NCBI GenBank assembly: GCA_031276985.1
Contig: JAISMA010000198.1
Location: 1 to 22,640 of the forward strand
DNA length: 22,640 nt
Direction: 5' to 3'
From: Helicobacteraceae bacterium
GTDB lineage: Bacteria > Campylobacterota > Campylobacteria > Campylobacterales > SZUA-545
Of this stretch, positions 6,238 through 14,391 are shown piece by piece. The stretch's first letter is position 1; each line of letters begins with the position of its first letter. The notes beneath the pieces were generated by a model. That model worked only from the letters and a program-made list of their open reading frames with translations. It was not told the origin of the DNA and made no database searches. Both the position numbers and the translations under genes were made by a program.

Positions 6238-7503
6238 ATGGGACTAACGATTACCGAAAAAATCTTTTCAGATCGCGTCGGCAAAACGGCGCGATCGGGC
6301 GAAATCGTCCGCGTAAGCGTGGATATGACGATTGCCAACGATATTACTTCGCCGCTTAGTATCCGCGCCTTTGAACAATCCGGCGCGAAACGCCTCGCCA
6401 ATCCGAACGGGTTTGCGATTTGCATGGATCATTTCATTCCCGCGCAAAATATCAGCTCGGCAAATCAGGCGCGAATCAGCCGCGATTTTGCGCTAAAGCA
6501 CGATCTGCCACACTTTTTCGACGAAAAAGATATGGGCATAGAGCATGCGCTTTTGCCCGAAAAAGGGCTTATCGCGCCCGGCGATATTGTTATCGGCGCG
6601 GACAGCCACACCTGTACGCACGGCGCTTTGGGCGCGTTTGCCACGGGCATGGGATCGACCGATTTGGCTTATACGATGACGACGGGCAAAAACTGGTTCA
6701 AAATCCCCTCCTCTATCAAAGTTGAACTGCGCGGCAAACCCGCAAAACACGTCTATGGCAAAGACATTATTTTGGAGACGATCGCGACGCTAGGCATTAG
6801 CGGCGCGACTTACAAAGCGCTGGAATTCGTGGGCGACGGGCTTAAATATCTTGGTATGGACGATCGCTTCAGTCTTTGCAATATGGCGATCGAAGCGGGC
6901 GCAAAAAGCGGAATCATCGCATGCGACGACGTTACCGAAGCGTTTCTAAGCGACAAGCCGTTAGCCAGAAAACCTAAAATCTTCGCTTCCGACGCGGACG
7001 CTTATTACGAGCGGACGATCGTAATCGACGCGGACAAAATGGAGCCGATCGTCGCCTTTCCGTTCCTGCCCGAAAACAAGCGAACTATCGGCGAAGCGGC
7101 GAAAATGGGCGTGAAAATCGATCAGGGATTCATCGGCAGTTGCACCAACGGGCGCATAAGCGATCTAAGAATCGCCGCGAGCATTCTCAAAGGGCGCAAA
7201 GTAGCCAAGCATGCGCGGCTTATCATAACGCCCGCCACGCAAAAGATCGCGCTTCAAGCGCAAAAAGAGGGGCTTTACGAAATTTTCGCCGAAGCGGGCG
7301 CGGTGGTCAGCAATCCCACGTGCGGCGCGTGTTTGGGCGGTTATATGGGCATTTTAGGCGACAACGAGCGGTGCGTTAGCGCCAGCAACAGAAACTTTGT
7401 CGGCAGAATGGGATCGAGCGCCAGCGAGGTCTATCTAGCCAATTCCGCAGTCGTGGCCGCAAGCGCGATCGCGGGCGAAATATCCGATCCTAGGAGTTTA
7501 TGA
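6238..7503 (+). CDS. leuC: 3-isopropylmalate dehydratase large subunit
   Basis: Aconitase-family enzyme that isomerises 2-isopropylmalate to 3-isopropylmalate in leucine synthesis, together with a small subunit LeuD. The 421-residue length is that of the short LeuC/HacA-type form found in archaea and many Campylobacterota. GADSHTCTHGALGAFATGMGS (about 120-140) is a hallmark of the family. The 4Fe-4S ligands are visible as Cys302 in GSCTNGR and Cys362/Cys365 in PTCGACLGG. The start ATG follows a GGCGGG-type weak ribosome site. No leuD is adjacent: the next gene, a response regulator, overlaps leuC by 4 nt, so leuD must be elsewhere. A homoaconitase role is a less likely alternative given the family. 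Confidence 0.93.
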   Translation: MGLTITEKIFSDRVGKTARSGEIVRVSVDMTIANDITSPLSIRAFEQSGAKRLANPNGFAICMDHFIPAQNISSANQARISRDFALKHDLPHFFDEKDMGIEHALLPEKGLIAPGDIVIGADSHTCTHGALGAFATGMGSTDLAYTMTTGKNWFKIPSSIKVELRGKPAKHVYGKDIILETIATLGISGATYKALEFVGDGLKYLGMDDRFSLCNMAIEAGAKSGIIACDDVTEAFLSDKPLARKPKIFASDADAYYERTIVIDADKMEPIVAFPFLPENKRTIGEAAKMGVKIDQGFIGSCTNGRISDLRIAASILKGRKVAKHARLIITPATQKIALQAQKEGLYEIFAEAGAVVSNPTCGACLGGYMGILGDNERCVSASNRNFVGRMGSSASEVYLANSAVVAASAIAGEISDPRSL

Positions 7504-9518
7504 TGAGCGACAACGGCGGAGCGACAATTCTTTCAGAGCTAAAAGTTTTACTTGTCGAAGACGATCACGGCGTGCTAGACGCAATCGCCAAAATTCTAGG
7601 GCGTTACGTGGGCGAGCTTTACGTCGCCACAAACGGCAAAGAGGGCTTGCATATCTATTCGCTGTACAAGCCCGACATAGTAGTAACGGACATCAAAATG
7701 CCCGTAATGGACGGGCTTAAAATGGCGCGGGAAATTCGCAAAATAAACGCCGACACGCCCGTTATTATCGTTTCGGCGTTTAGCGAATCGGAGTATGTGG
7801 CGGGCGCGGTCGATCTGGGCGTGTGCCAATATCTTTTCAAGCCGCTGGAGCTTGATCAAATGCTTGACGCTTTGAATAAATGCGCGCAAAATCTGTCGCT
7901 AAAACGCGAAATAGCGCAAAAAACGGCGGAGCTAAACGCCAATCTTAAAATCCTGCTCGATTACAAAAAAGCTATCGACATCAGCGCGATCGTCTCGAAA
8001 TCCAACGCTTCCGACGCGATCATCGAGGTAAACGACGCCTTTTGCGCCGCGTTTGGCTACGCGCGCGAGGAGCTAGTCGGCAAAAGCTACAAGATAATCG
8101 AATGCCCGCAAGAAAATCCTGAAACCGTCAACGCGATCAAAGCGGCTATCGCGGGCGCTAACGTGTTTAACGGCGTGGTGCAAAACAGAAGCAAAAACGG
8201 CGATCTGCTCTATTTCAATCTGACGATCGCGCCAATCGCGGACGTGAACGGCGAAACGCTGGAATATATCGATTTGCGTCAGGATATTACGCCGATCGTT
8301 ATGCGGCGTTACAAGGACGACTTGACCTCCTTGCCGAACAGATACGCTTTGGAGCGCGATTTTCCAAGCGCCCCGCGCCCCGCGCTGTTTGTTTTGAATC
8401 TCGACGGCTTTAGCGAAATCAACGACGTTTACGGCTCTAAAATCGGCGATCGCATTTTGATTGAAGTTGCAAAGACGTTGCGCGAACATCTCGCGGAGCT
8501 TGCCGCAAAAACTACGCTATATAGACTCTCCGCCGACGAATACTGCGTTTTGGCGCGCGATCAGAGCGAATGCGGCGGCGTTAGGAATTTTGCCGAAGCG
8601 TTATTGGCGCGTTTGGAGCGCGGCGCGCTAAGTTTGGACGGATTTGATATTTTCATAAGCGCGAAAGCGGGCTACACCATCTCAAAAACCGACGCGCTTT
8701 CCAAAGCGGGCGCGGCGCTTAGGATTGCCAAACGCGAACACAAAAACGCGGTATGCGCCGAAGATATGGCGGACGTTAAGCGGGAGTTTGCGCGAAATTT
8801 CGAGTGGATCGCCAAGATCAAAGGCGCGATCGACGAAAAGCGCGTCATACCGTTTTTTCAGCCCGTCGTCGATCTGAAAACGGGCGCGACCGTTCAATAC
8901 GAATGCCTTATGCGCATCGAGGAAAACGGCGCAATCATAGAGCCGCCGGCGTTTTTGGCGATCGCTAGAAAAACGAGGCAGTACCGTAAATTATCGCAGA
9001 TTATGATCGAAAAATCGTGCGAATATTTTGCGGATAAATCGCAGGATTTCAGCTTCAACGTCAATATGGACGATATGCGAAGCGCCGAATTCAAAAAGCG
9101 CCTAAAAGAGACAATCGAAAAAACGGGCGTGGCGCGTAGATTGGTGATAGAGTTGTCGCAAAAAGAGCGAATCGACGACTATCCGGGCGCGGCGGAATTT
9201 GTGAGCGAATTTAGATCGATAGGTTGCAGGCTTACGCTCGACGACTACGGCGCGGGCTACGCAAGCGCAAAAAACCTTATCGCCTTCAAGCCTGATTTTA
9301 TCAAGATCGACAGCTCGATCGCGGGACGTATCGACGCCGATCGCGACAACCTGATCTATTGCGAGGCAATCGCCGAATTCGCAAGCAAACTAGGCGTTAG
9401 AGCCGTCGCCAAACACGCGCACAGCGAGGCGATTGGAAAACTCGCGAACAGAGTCGGAATCGGCTACGCGCAGGGATTTTTCTATTCAGCGCCGACGGGC
9501 AAGATCGGCGCGAAGTGA
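7500..9518 (+). CDS. Response regulator with PAS, degenerate GGDEF and degenerate EAL domains
   Basis: A 672-residue cytoplasmic signalling protein. The receiver domain (about 14-125) has the acidic pair in LLVEDD, phospho-acceptor Asp64 in VVTDIKMP, a Ser in IIVSAF and Lys in FKP. A PAS domain follows (about 160-265, with AFGYAREELVGKSY and a QDIT end). A GGDEF-type domain (about 272-420) carries SADEY (344-348) in place of GGDEF. The C-terminal EAL-type domain (about 440-670) has ECL at 468-470, Asp581/Asp582 in LTLDDYGAGYAS, Lys in FIKID, and Gln658. The usual AEGVE motif reads AKHAH, with Lys638 where the catalytic Glu belongs. It is likely a c-di-GMP-binding or scaffold protein rather than an active cyclase or phosphodiesterase; this is inference. 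It overlaps leuC by ATGA and tsaD by GTGA. No partner histidine kinase is next to it. Confidence 0.9.
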   Translation: MMSDNGGATILSELKVLLVEDDHGVLDAIAKILGRYVGELYVATNGKEGLHIYSLYKPDIVVTDIKMPVMDGLKMAREIRKINADTPVIIVSAFSESEYVAGAVDLGVCQYLFKPLELDQMLDALNKCAQNLSLKREIAQKTAELNANLKILLDYKKAIDISAIVSKSNASDAIIEVNDAFCAAFGYAREELVGKSYKIIECPQENPETVNAIKAAIAGANVFNGVVQNRSKNGDLLYFNLTIAPIADVNGETLEYIDLRQDITPIVMRRYKDDLTSLPNRYALERDFPSAPRPALFVLNLDGFSEINDVYGSKIGDRILIEVAKTLREHLAELAAKTTLYRLSADEYCVLARDQSECGGVRNFAEALLARLERGALSLDGFDIFISAKAGYTISKTDALSKAGAALRIAKREHKNAVCAEDMADVKREFARNFEWIAKIKGAIDEKRVIPFFQPVVDLKTGATVQYECLMRIEENGAIIEPPAFLAIARKTRQYRKLSQIMIEKSCEYFADKSQDFSFNVNMDDMRSAEFKKRLKETIEKTGVARRLVIELSQKERIDDYPGAAEFVSEFRSIGCRLTLDDYGAGYASAKNLIAFKPDFIKIDSSIAGRIDADRDNLIYCEAIAEFASKLGVRAVAKHAHSEAIGKLANRVGIGYAQGFFYSAPTGKIGAK

Positions 9519-10507
9519 TTTTGGCGATTGAGTCAAGTTGCGACGACAGCGCGATCGCGCTCATAGACAGACAAAGCGGCGCAATCGTATTTGAGGGCAA
9601 AACCTCGCAAAACGACGCGCACAAGCCGTTTGGCGGCGTGGTGCCGGAGCTTGCGGCGAGATTGCACGCCGAAAATCTGCCCAAACTGCTTGAAGGCGCG
9701 AAGCCCTATTTTTCGCGCCTGAAAGCAATCGCGGTTACAAACGAACCGGGTCTCACCGTCGCCCTCGCCGAAGGGGTGATAATGGCGCAGTCGCTTTCGT
9801 TGGCGCTAAATCTGCCGATTTTGCCGATTCATCACGTCAAGGGGCATCTGTATTCGCTCTTTATGCAAAGCGAGATTTGTTTTCCATTAAGCGCGGTTAT
9901 GGTCAGCGGCGCGCACACGACGCTAATCGAAGCGGAAGACTTCAGCCGATTCAATCAAGCGGCGATCAGCCTCGACGACGCGTTTGGCGAGGCTTTTGAC
10001 AAAACCGCCAAAGCGCTAAATCTGGACTATCCGAACGGCGCGGCGCTGGAAGCTATGGCGCTAAAAGGCGACGAAAACCGCTTTGATTTTCCGCTGCCGC
10101 TTAAAAACGATCCGCGATTAGCCTTTAGTTTTTCGGGGTTAAAAAACAGCGTTAGATTAACGATTGAGTCGTTTGGCGTTGCGACGGCGCAAACCAAAGC
10201 CGACATTGCCGCCTCGTTTCAGAAAACGGCTATCGCGCACCTGCTGGACAAAACGCGACGCTATATGCAAAGGGCGCGCCCAAAACGAATGGGGCTAATC
10301 GGCGGCGCGAGCGCCAACGCGACGTTGCGCGAACGTTTCGGCGCGTTATGCCGCGAATTCAACTGCGAACCGCTGTTTGCGCCGCTTAAATACTGCGGCG
10401 ACAACGCGGCGATGATCGCCAAAGCCGCGGTCGACGCTTACGATCTCGCCCTGTTTTGCGATCCGTCGAAAATCGCGATCCGCTCCCGCTCCCCTCTTGC
10501 GCGCTAA
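9515..10507 (+). CDS. tsaD: tRNA N6-adenosine threonylcarbamoyltransferase TsaD
   Basis: Transfers the threonylcarbamoyl group to A37 of ANN-decoding tRNAs (t6A), in complex with TsaB and TsaE. Length 330 fits the family. Visible motifs are the N-terminal AIESSCDDSAIAL, FGGVVPELAAR, the metal-binding HxxxH as His107/His111 in IHHVKGH, DDAFGEAFDKTAKAL, FSFSGLKNS, GGASANATLRERF, and YCGDNAAM near the C-terminus. The start is GTG at 9515, overlapping the stop of the regulator gene by 4 nt and placing the Met directly before ILAIESS. The usual PGLYVTL-type stretch is PGLTVAL, a mild divergence. The stop overlaps, tail to tail, the end of the last gene of the minus-strand putative immunity array, leaving no room for a terminator. 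Confidence 0.95.
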   Translation: MILAIESSCDDSAIALIDRQSGAIVFEGKTSQNDAHKPFGGVVPELAARLHAENLPKLLEGAKPYFSRLKAIAVTNEPGLTVALAEGVIMAQSLSLALNLPILPIHHVKGHLYSLFMQSEICFPLSAVMVSGAHTTLIEAEDFSRFNQAAISLDDAFGEAFDKTAKALNLDYPNGAALEAMALKGDENRFDFPLPLKNDPRLAFSFSGLKNSVRLTIESFGVATAQTKADIAASFQKTAIAHLLDKTRRYMQRARPKRMGLIGGASANATLRERFGALCREFNCEPLFAPLKYCGDNAAMIAKAAVDAYDLALFCDPSKIAIRSRSPLAR

Positions 10508-11244
10508 TTTTTCCAACGCTCTTTTGTTTCGATTACTTTTGGCTGTATATTTTGTAAATCGACGCTTTTGGCGCTTGTTCCCTCAAAGCCCATTGACATA
10601 TAATATGCGCTGACAATGCCGTTAGCGTTTTCAGAGAACGCAAATTCTAATTCTCTTGCAAGCAACCATTCTTTTTCAGTTTCGTAAATGTAATCATCAA
10701 ATTTAGTATATTCAGAAACCAAGTTGCCTGACAAGAAAAAATTCCTGTCTGTTTTATAAACTTCCACATCTTTTAATCTATACGTTATTAATTTAGAAGG
10801 CTTATTTAGATAGGTCTTGGAAATATCAAGAACTTTTTTCTTATGGCAAACTAGATTCTTTGGCTTATCTAGCTGAAATATAATTGCTCCAGTGTCCTCT
10901 AAAACGTCGTCTTCATCTTCGTCGTTAGCAAAAGTAATAATATAAAATCCGCCCGAATCAATGCATATGCAGTATGGATCGTAGCCGTCAAAACCGCTGC
11001 CATAGCTAGGGCTCATATAGCGTTGTATTTTGTACTTTAATCCAAAATGTTCTTCAACGTCTGTCGCCGCCGTATTTAACGGTATGCCTAGCTTTTTCAT
11101 CTGTTCGTCGATAAACGATTCCAGCGGATCGATTTTTGAGAGCGTCGAGTATTTGGCTACGATCGTTTCCCAGTAACTTTCGCCTAGCAAAGCATTTTGC
11201 GTTACGAAAATAAACAAGATTGCAACAATTACTTTAGCTTTCAT
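10504..11244 (-). CDS. Exported protein, third paralog of putative immunity array
   Basis: A 246-residue protein with a Sec signal peptide (MKAKVIVAILFIFVTQNALLG) and no lipobox. I recognise no named family. It is about 70% identical by eye to the gene directly upstream and shares with both upstream paralogs an ESFIDEQMKKLGI block, a CICIDSGGFYII core (92-103), and an NKPSK/CHKKKVLDIS segment. The start at 11244 overlaps the stop of the second paralog by ATGA. A longer in-frame start at 11298 would place 18 extra residues before the signal peptide and is unlikely. Base composition is clearly more AT-rich than leuC or oor. Being exported, duplicated and directly downstream of a putative cell-wall-targeting effector suggests a periplasmic immunity role; this is inference. 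The gene ends convergently on tsaD. Confidence 0.8.
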   Translation of the reverse strand: MKAKVIVAILFIFVTQNALLGESYWETIVAKYSTLSKIDPLESFIDEQMKKLGIPLNTAATDVEEHFGLKYKIQRYMSPSYGSGFDGYDPYCICIDSGGFYIITFANDEDEDDVLEDTGAIIFQLDKPKNLVCHKKKVLDISKTYLNKPSKLITYRLKDVEVYKTDRNFFLSGNLVSEYTKFDDYIYETEKEWLLARELEFAFSENANGIVSAYYMSMGFEGTSAKSVDLQNIQPKVIETKERWKN

Positions 11245-11960
11245 TCGATTACTTTTGGCTGTATATTTTGCAAAACAGCGTTTTCCGCCATTGTCCATTC
11301 AAAGCTCATTAACATATAGTATGCGTCGACAATTCCCTGAGGACTTTCCGAAAACGCAAACTCCACGCATCTTTCAAGAAACCATTCTTTTTCTGTTTTA
11401 TAAACGTAATAATCAAATTTAATATATTCGGAAATTAAGTTGTTTGGTAAAAAAAAATCATTCTTTGGCTTATGAACTTTCACTTCTTTTAATCTATCCG
11501 TTATAAATTTTGAGGGTTTATTTAGGAAGGTCTGCGAAATATCAAGGACTTTTTTCTTATGGCAGACTAGATTCTTTGGTTTATTTAGTTGAAATATAGT
11601 TAACCCTGTGTCCGTTAGAGTATCCTCATCATCATCGGCGTTAGCAGTACTGATAATATAGAACCCGCCAGAATCAATGCAAATACAATATGGATCGCTA
11701 CCGTCCATACCTGCGCCATAGCTAGGGCTAACATAGCTCTGCCGTTTATACTTTAATCCAAAACGTTTTTCAACGTCTATTGGCATGGCATTTATCGGTA
11801 TGCCTAGCTTTTTCATCTGTTCGTCGATAAGCGATTCCAGCGGATCTATTTTGGATAGGGTCGAGTATTTGGCTACGATCTTTTCCCAAAAACTTTCGCC
11901 TAATAAAACGCTTTGCGTCGCAAGCACAAGCAAAATCGCAATAATTACTTTAGCTTTCAT
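11241..11960 (-). CDS. Exported protein, second paralog of putative immunity array
   Basis: A 239-residue exported protein with signal peptide MKAKVIIAILLVLATQSVLLG. It is closest to the gene downstream of it: long shared stretches include the first six residues, KYSTLSKIDPLES, CICIDSGGFYII, KPKNLVCHKKKVLDIS and LQNIQPKVIE at the C-terminus. The paired Cys of the CICIDSGG core and the later Cys before HKKK are kept. It starts 13 nt after the stop of the first paralog and overlaps the third by 4 nt. No catalytic signature is seen. The close similarity points to a fairly recent tandem duplication. Proposed role: periplasmic immunity or inhibitor protein, not demonstrated. Confidence 0.8.
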   Translation of the reverse strand: MKAKVIIAILLVLATQSVLLGESFWEKIVAKYSTLSKIDPLESLIDEQMKKLGIPINAMPIDVEKRFGLKYKRQSYVSPSYGAGMDGSDPYCICIDSGGFYIISTANADDDEDTLTDTGLTIFQLNKPKNLVCHKKKVLDISQTFLNKPSKFITDRLKEVKVHKPKNDFFLPNNLISEYIKFDYYVYKTEKEWFLERCVEFAFSESPQGIVDAYYMLMSFEWTMAENAVLQNIQPKVIE

Positions 11961-11973
11961 TTAATTTGCGCCT

Positions 11974-12615
11974 TCAATTTCGTTCAAACCACAATGACAT
12001 TGCGTATCCGTCAATAACATTGGGTATGCTTTCGGAATAGTTAAAATCTATGGATCTTCCTAATCCGCGTTTATTATCTGCTTCTAAAGGAAATTTATTG
12101 TATTTGCTATAGGTATAGAAATTTTTATTATTGATGTAATAATTATTCGCTCTTTCTATTCCTTCTAATTTTTTCAGCAATACGCTAGATTGTTTAGCTA
12201 AATAAGTTTCCGAAATATTAAAAACTATTTGCTTATCGCAAACCAGTTTTGACGGCTTGTATAACTGTACCCCAACATAGTCTAAGCCTTTCATGTAATG
12301 CTTTGGACTAGCCCCAAATATAATGTAAAAACCGCCTGAGTCTACACAAAGATAACATCTTTCCTCTTTTTCTTCCTCATCCCAATATTTTTTAAACTTT
12401 AGGTTAAATAACTTTTCAATTTCATTAAAAGGTTGATTAAACTGAACGCCTATTTTCTGCATTTCAGCGTCGATAAACGACTCAAATCGATCGTCTTTGG
12501 ATAGAATAGCGTTTTTGGCTATCACTTCAGCTATATTTTTTTCCAAATCCGTTTCGGCGAATAAAGCGCAATACGTGAAAGTCGCTAAACATAATAACTT
12601 AATCAACCCGCTCAC
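11974..12615 (-). CDS. Exported protein, first and most divergent paralog of putative immunity array
   Basis: A 213-residue protein starting with GTG at 12615, behind an AAAAAGGG ribosome site and 12 nt after the stop of the putative effector gene. The N-terminus MSGLIKLLCLATFTYCALFA is a signal peptide with likely cleavage after AFA-like LFA. It shares with the two downstream genes ESFIDAEMQKIGV (45-57), CYLCVDSGGFYII (87-99), KPSKLVCDKQIVFNIS and a C-terminal IDGYAMSLWFE resembling their DAYYM..FE. Overall identity is much lower than that between the other two. Strongly AT-rich. As the gene adjacent to the putative effector it is the best candidate for the cognate immunity protein. Confidence 0.8.
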   Translation of the reverse strand: MSGLIKLLCLATFTYCALFAETDLEKNIAEVIAKNAILSKDDRFESFIDAEMQKIGVQFNQPFNEIEKLFNLKFKKYWDEEEKEERCYLCVDSGGFYIIFGASPKHYMKGLDYVGVQLYKPSKLVCDKQIVFNISETYLAKQSSVLLKKLEGIERANNYYINNKNFYTYSKYNKFPLEADNKRGLGRSIDFNYSESIPNVIDGYAMSLWFERN

Positions 12616-12627
12616 AACATACCCTTT

Positions 12628-14286
12628 TTATATTACCTTTAGTAGCCTAACAGTACTACTCGCTATTTTGATTCTTATATCCTTTGGGAAAATAATGCAA
12701 CCTTCCGAAGCCTCTCCGCTTGGATTTGAATCTCCATGAATCCTAAACTGAGTTCTACCGAATGTATTCGTCCCAATTAACGGACAAAGTCTAATCTTAT
12801 ACTCGTGCATTTTACCTTCGCTATTGGTATCAGTATAATGACTTCCAATCCACCATAAACCGCGAGGAATCGGTCCTAAGTTTTTTCTGTCTTCGTACTC
12901 CGAATTATTCTTGCATGGAATTTCAACTTTTTTTTCGTTGATGTCGCAAGGTTTTTGAGCGCCCGCGTAACCCTCTTTATATATCAATTTGCCGTCTGGA
13001 TTGTACAGATCTCCGTCGCCAACTTTGTATGCCCAAGTTTTTTCGCCTCTTGGCAACGTTTGATTGTTTGTGTTTAGTCCATATACCAATACATCGTCTA
13101 TCGCAAGCAGAGTAGCCCGATCGATTTTACCGTTAACTTCGACCCTTAGCGTTGCCTTTTCGTCTTTGTTCCATAGCAGATAGCTTTTTTGAAAGCATTT
13201 CACCGCGTCTTCGGTAAAGTCGTCAAAGTCGCCATCGATCATCTGCTTTCTTTGATTCTTAATATCCTCCGCCGTAATGTTTAGGCGCTCCACAAGCGCC
13301 GCCTGTATCAGTTTGATCTCGTTGTTCTGCGCGGACTCTTTGTCTCCTTTTTTATACACGGTATAATCTGATCCTTCCGCAATATTGTTCAGTTTTTCGC
13401 TTTTGCTTAAAGAGGAGTCAAACAGCCTGTAATAGAACAACGCTTCGTCCATACCCAGAAGCGTATCTCTACCGATAGTTCCTTTTTCGTCGTTAGCCAT
13501 ATTATAGTAGCGCGACAAGTCTTGGGGCTTGTATTCGGACTGAAATTTTGCGACCGCCGTTTGTGTTTGTTTGCCAAATCCTTGCTCTTTAGCTCCTTCC
13601 GCCGAAAGCCAACCTAGCCTTGCTAGAGTATCTTTGATTAAATTAAGCGCCGCCGCGTCGTTTGCGCCGTTCATTTTAAATTTGCTTTCATCTATGCCCG
13701 TTACAATTTCGTTTAGTTTTTTTCGCGCTTTATCCGCGTCGTTTCTCTGCAGTTTCCATGATTTATGCTCCAGTTTTCCCCACTGTATGTTTGTTCTGTG
13801 CGTTTGATAGGTTTTGCCATTAAACTTAATTTCGCCCGTAACGAAAGCGACGTTATCTTGGTTGAGCTTGTCTTTGTTGGCGCGGACAATATCGATTATT
13901 ACGAAGTCGCGCCATATATTGCAACCATTTGAGCCTACTATTTTTTTGACTTTTGCTGGTTCATGTTTGACGGTATGAATCAATTTTTCGACTTTGATAG
14001 TCTTGTTATCCGCGTTTTTTGCGTATGAGAGGCTGTAGATATGTAGCCCGATCTCCGCCGTTTTAGCTTTATCTTCGGGCGAGCCAGTATCCGCTCTAAT
14101 GCGATAGGTATTATGAGTGGAAGCCGACAAAGCGTACCGCGCGATGATCTTTTCATTCGTTTGTTCTTTGGTCTGGGTTGTCGACGCGTCGTTTGAAGTA
14201 GCGGAGGCGGCGGTTTTGGCGCTATTTAGCATTGTCCGTTCTTTCCGCGCTTGTTTGCGCTTTGATTTGGATTGAGATTTTATCAT
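12628..14286 (-). CDS. Putative peptidoglycan-targeting effector: two PG-binding domains plus C-terminal Tlde1/DUF2778-like L,D-transpeptidase fold
   Basis: A 552-residue protein without signal peptide. Residues 1-45 are basic, then Ala/Ser/Thr-rich. About 46-180 is a domain I do not recognise. Residues 213-280 (LARLGWLS...FGKQTQTAVAKFQ...GTIGRDTLLGMDEAL) and 322-400 (LIQAAL...DGDFDDFTEDAVKCFQ...GKIDRATLLAIDDVL) match the PG_binding_1 pattern twice. The C-terminal domain (about 425-552) has LGPIPRGLWWIGSHY and RIHGDSNPSGEASEGCIIF with His517 and Cys530. That His/SxGC spacing resembles YkuD-type enzymes and the DUF2778/Tlde1 type VI effectors, which cleave or exchange peptidoglycan stem peptides. 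Lack of a signal peptide with cell-wall-directed domains suggests delivery by a dedicated secretion system, though none is in the window. Met19 (14232) is an alternative start. Three exported paralogs follow within the same transcription unit. Confidence 0.75.
   Translation of the reverse strand: MIKSQSKSKRKQARKERTMLNSAKTAASATSNDASTTQTKEQTNEKIIARYALSASTHNTYRIRADTGSPEDKAKTAEIGLHIYSLSYAKNADNKTIKVEKLIHTVKHEPAKVKKIVGSNGCNIWRDFVIIDIVRANKDKLNQDNVAFVTGEIKFNGKTYQTHRTNIQWGKLEHKSWKLQRNDADKARKKLNEIVTGIDESKFKMNGANDAAALNLIKDTLARLGWLSAEGAKEQGFGKQTQTAVAKFQSEYKPQDLSRYYNMANDEKGTIGRDTLLGMDEALFYYRLFDSSLSKSEKLNNIAEGSDYTVYKKGDKESAQNNEIKLIQAALVERLNITAEDIKNQRKQMIDGDFDDFTEDAVKCFQKSYLLWNKDEKATLRVEVNGKIDRATLLAIDDVLVYGLNTNNQTLPRGEKTWAYKVGDGDLYNPDGKLIYKEGYAGAQKPCDINEKKVEIPCKNNSEYEDRKNLGPIPRGLWWIGSHYTDTNSEGKMHEYKIRLCPLIGTNTFGRTQFRIHGDSNPSGEASEGCIIFPKDIRIKIASSTVRLLKVI
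14277..14282 (-). promoter_or_regulatory. Possible extended -10 for the effector/immunity operon
   Basis: On the minus strand TGATAAAAT gives an extended -10 (TG-A-TAAAAT, 14282-14277). If used, transcription would start near 14270 and the first usable start would be Met19 at 14232, with a leader of about 38 nt. This conflicts with the ATG at 14286, which also lacks a ribosome site. Confidence 0.3.
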
Positions 14287-14333
14287 TGTTTGGGATAAAA
14301 TCTGCGGTGGCGGCGATCGTTATCGGGTTAGGC

Positions 14334-14339
14334 TATAAT
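14334..14339 (+). promoter_or_regulatory. Probable -10 element for the SurA-like gene
   Basis: GGTTAGGCTATAATTG carries a perfect TATAAT 52 nt before the GTG start at 14392. It lies in the short divergent region shared with the effector operon. Confidence 0.55.
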
Positions 14340-14391
14340 TGCGCGATTACCGCGTTATTTCAGATGATTGTCAATTTAGTAAGGAGAAATC

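Noticed and set aside
11245..11298. Upstream 18-residue extension of the third array gene
   Set aside because: It lies inside the coding end of the second paralog and would bury the signal peptide; the start at 11244 mirrors that of the second paralog.
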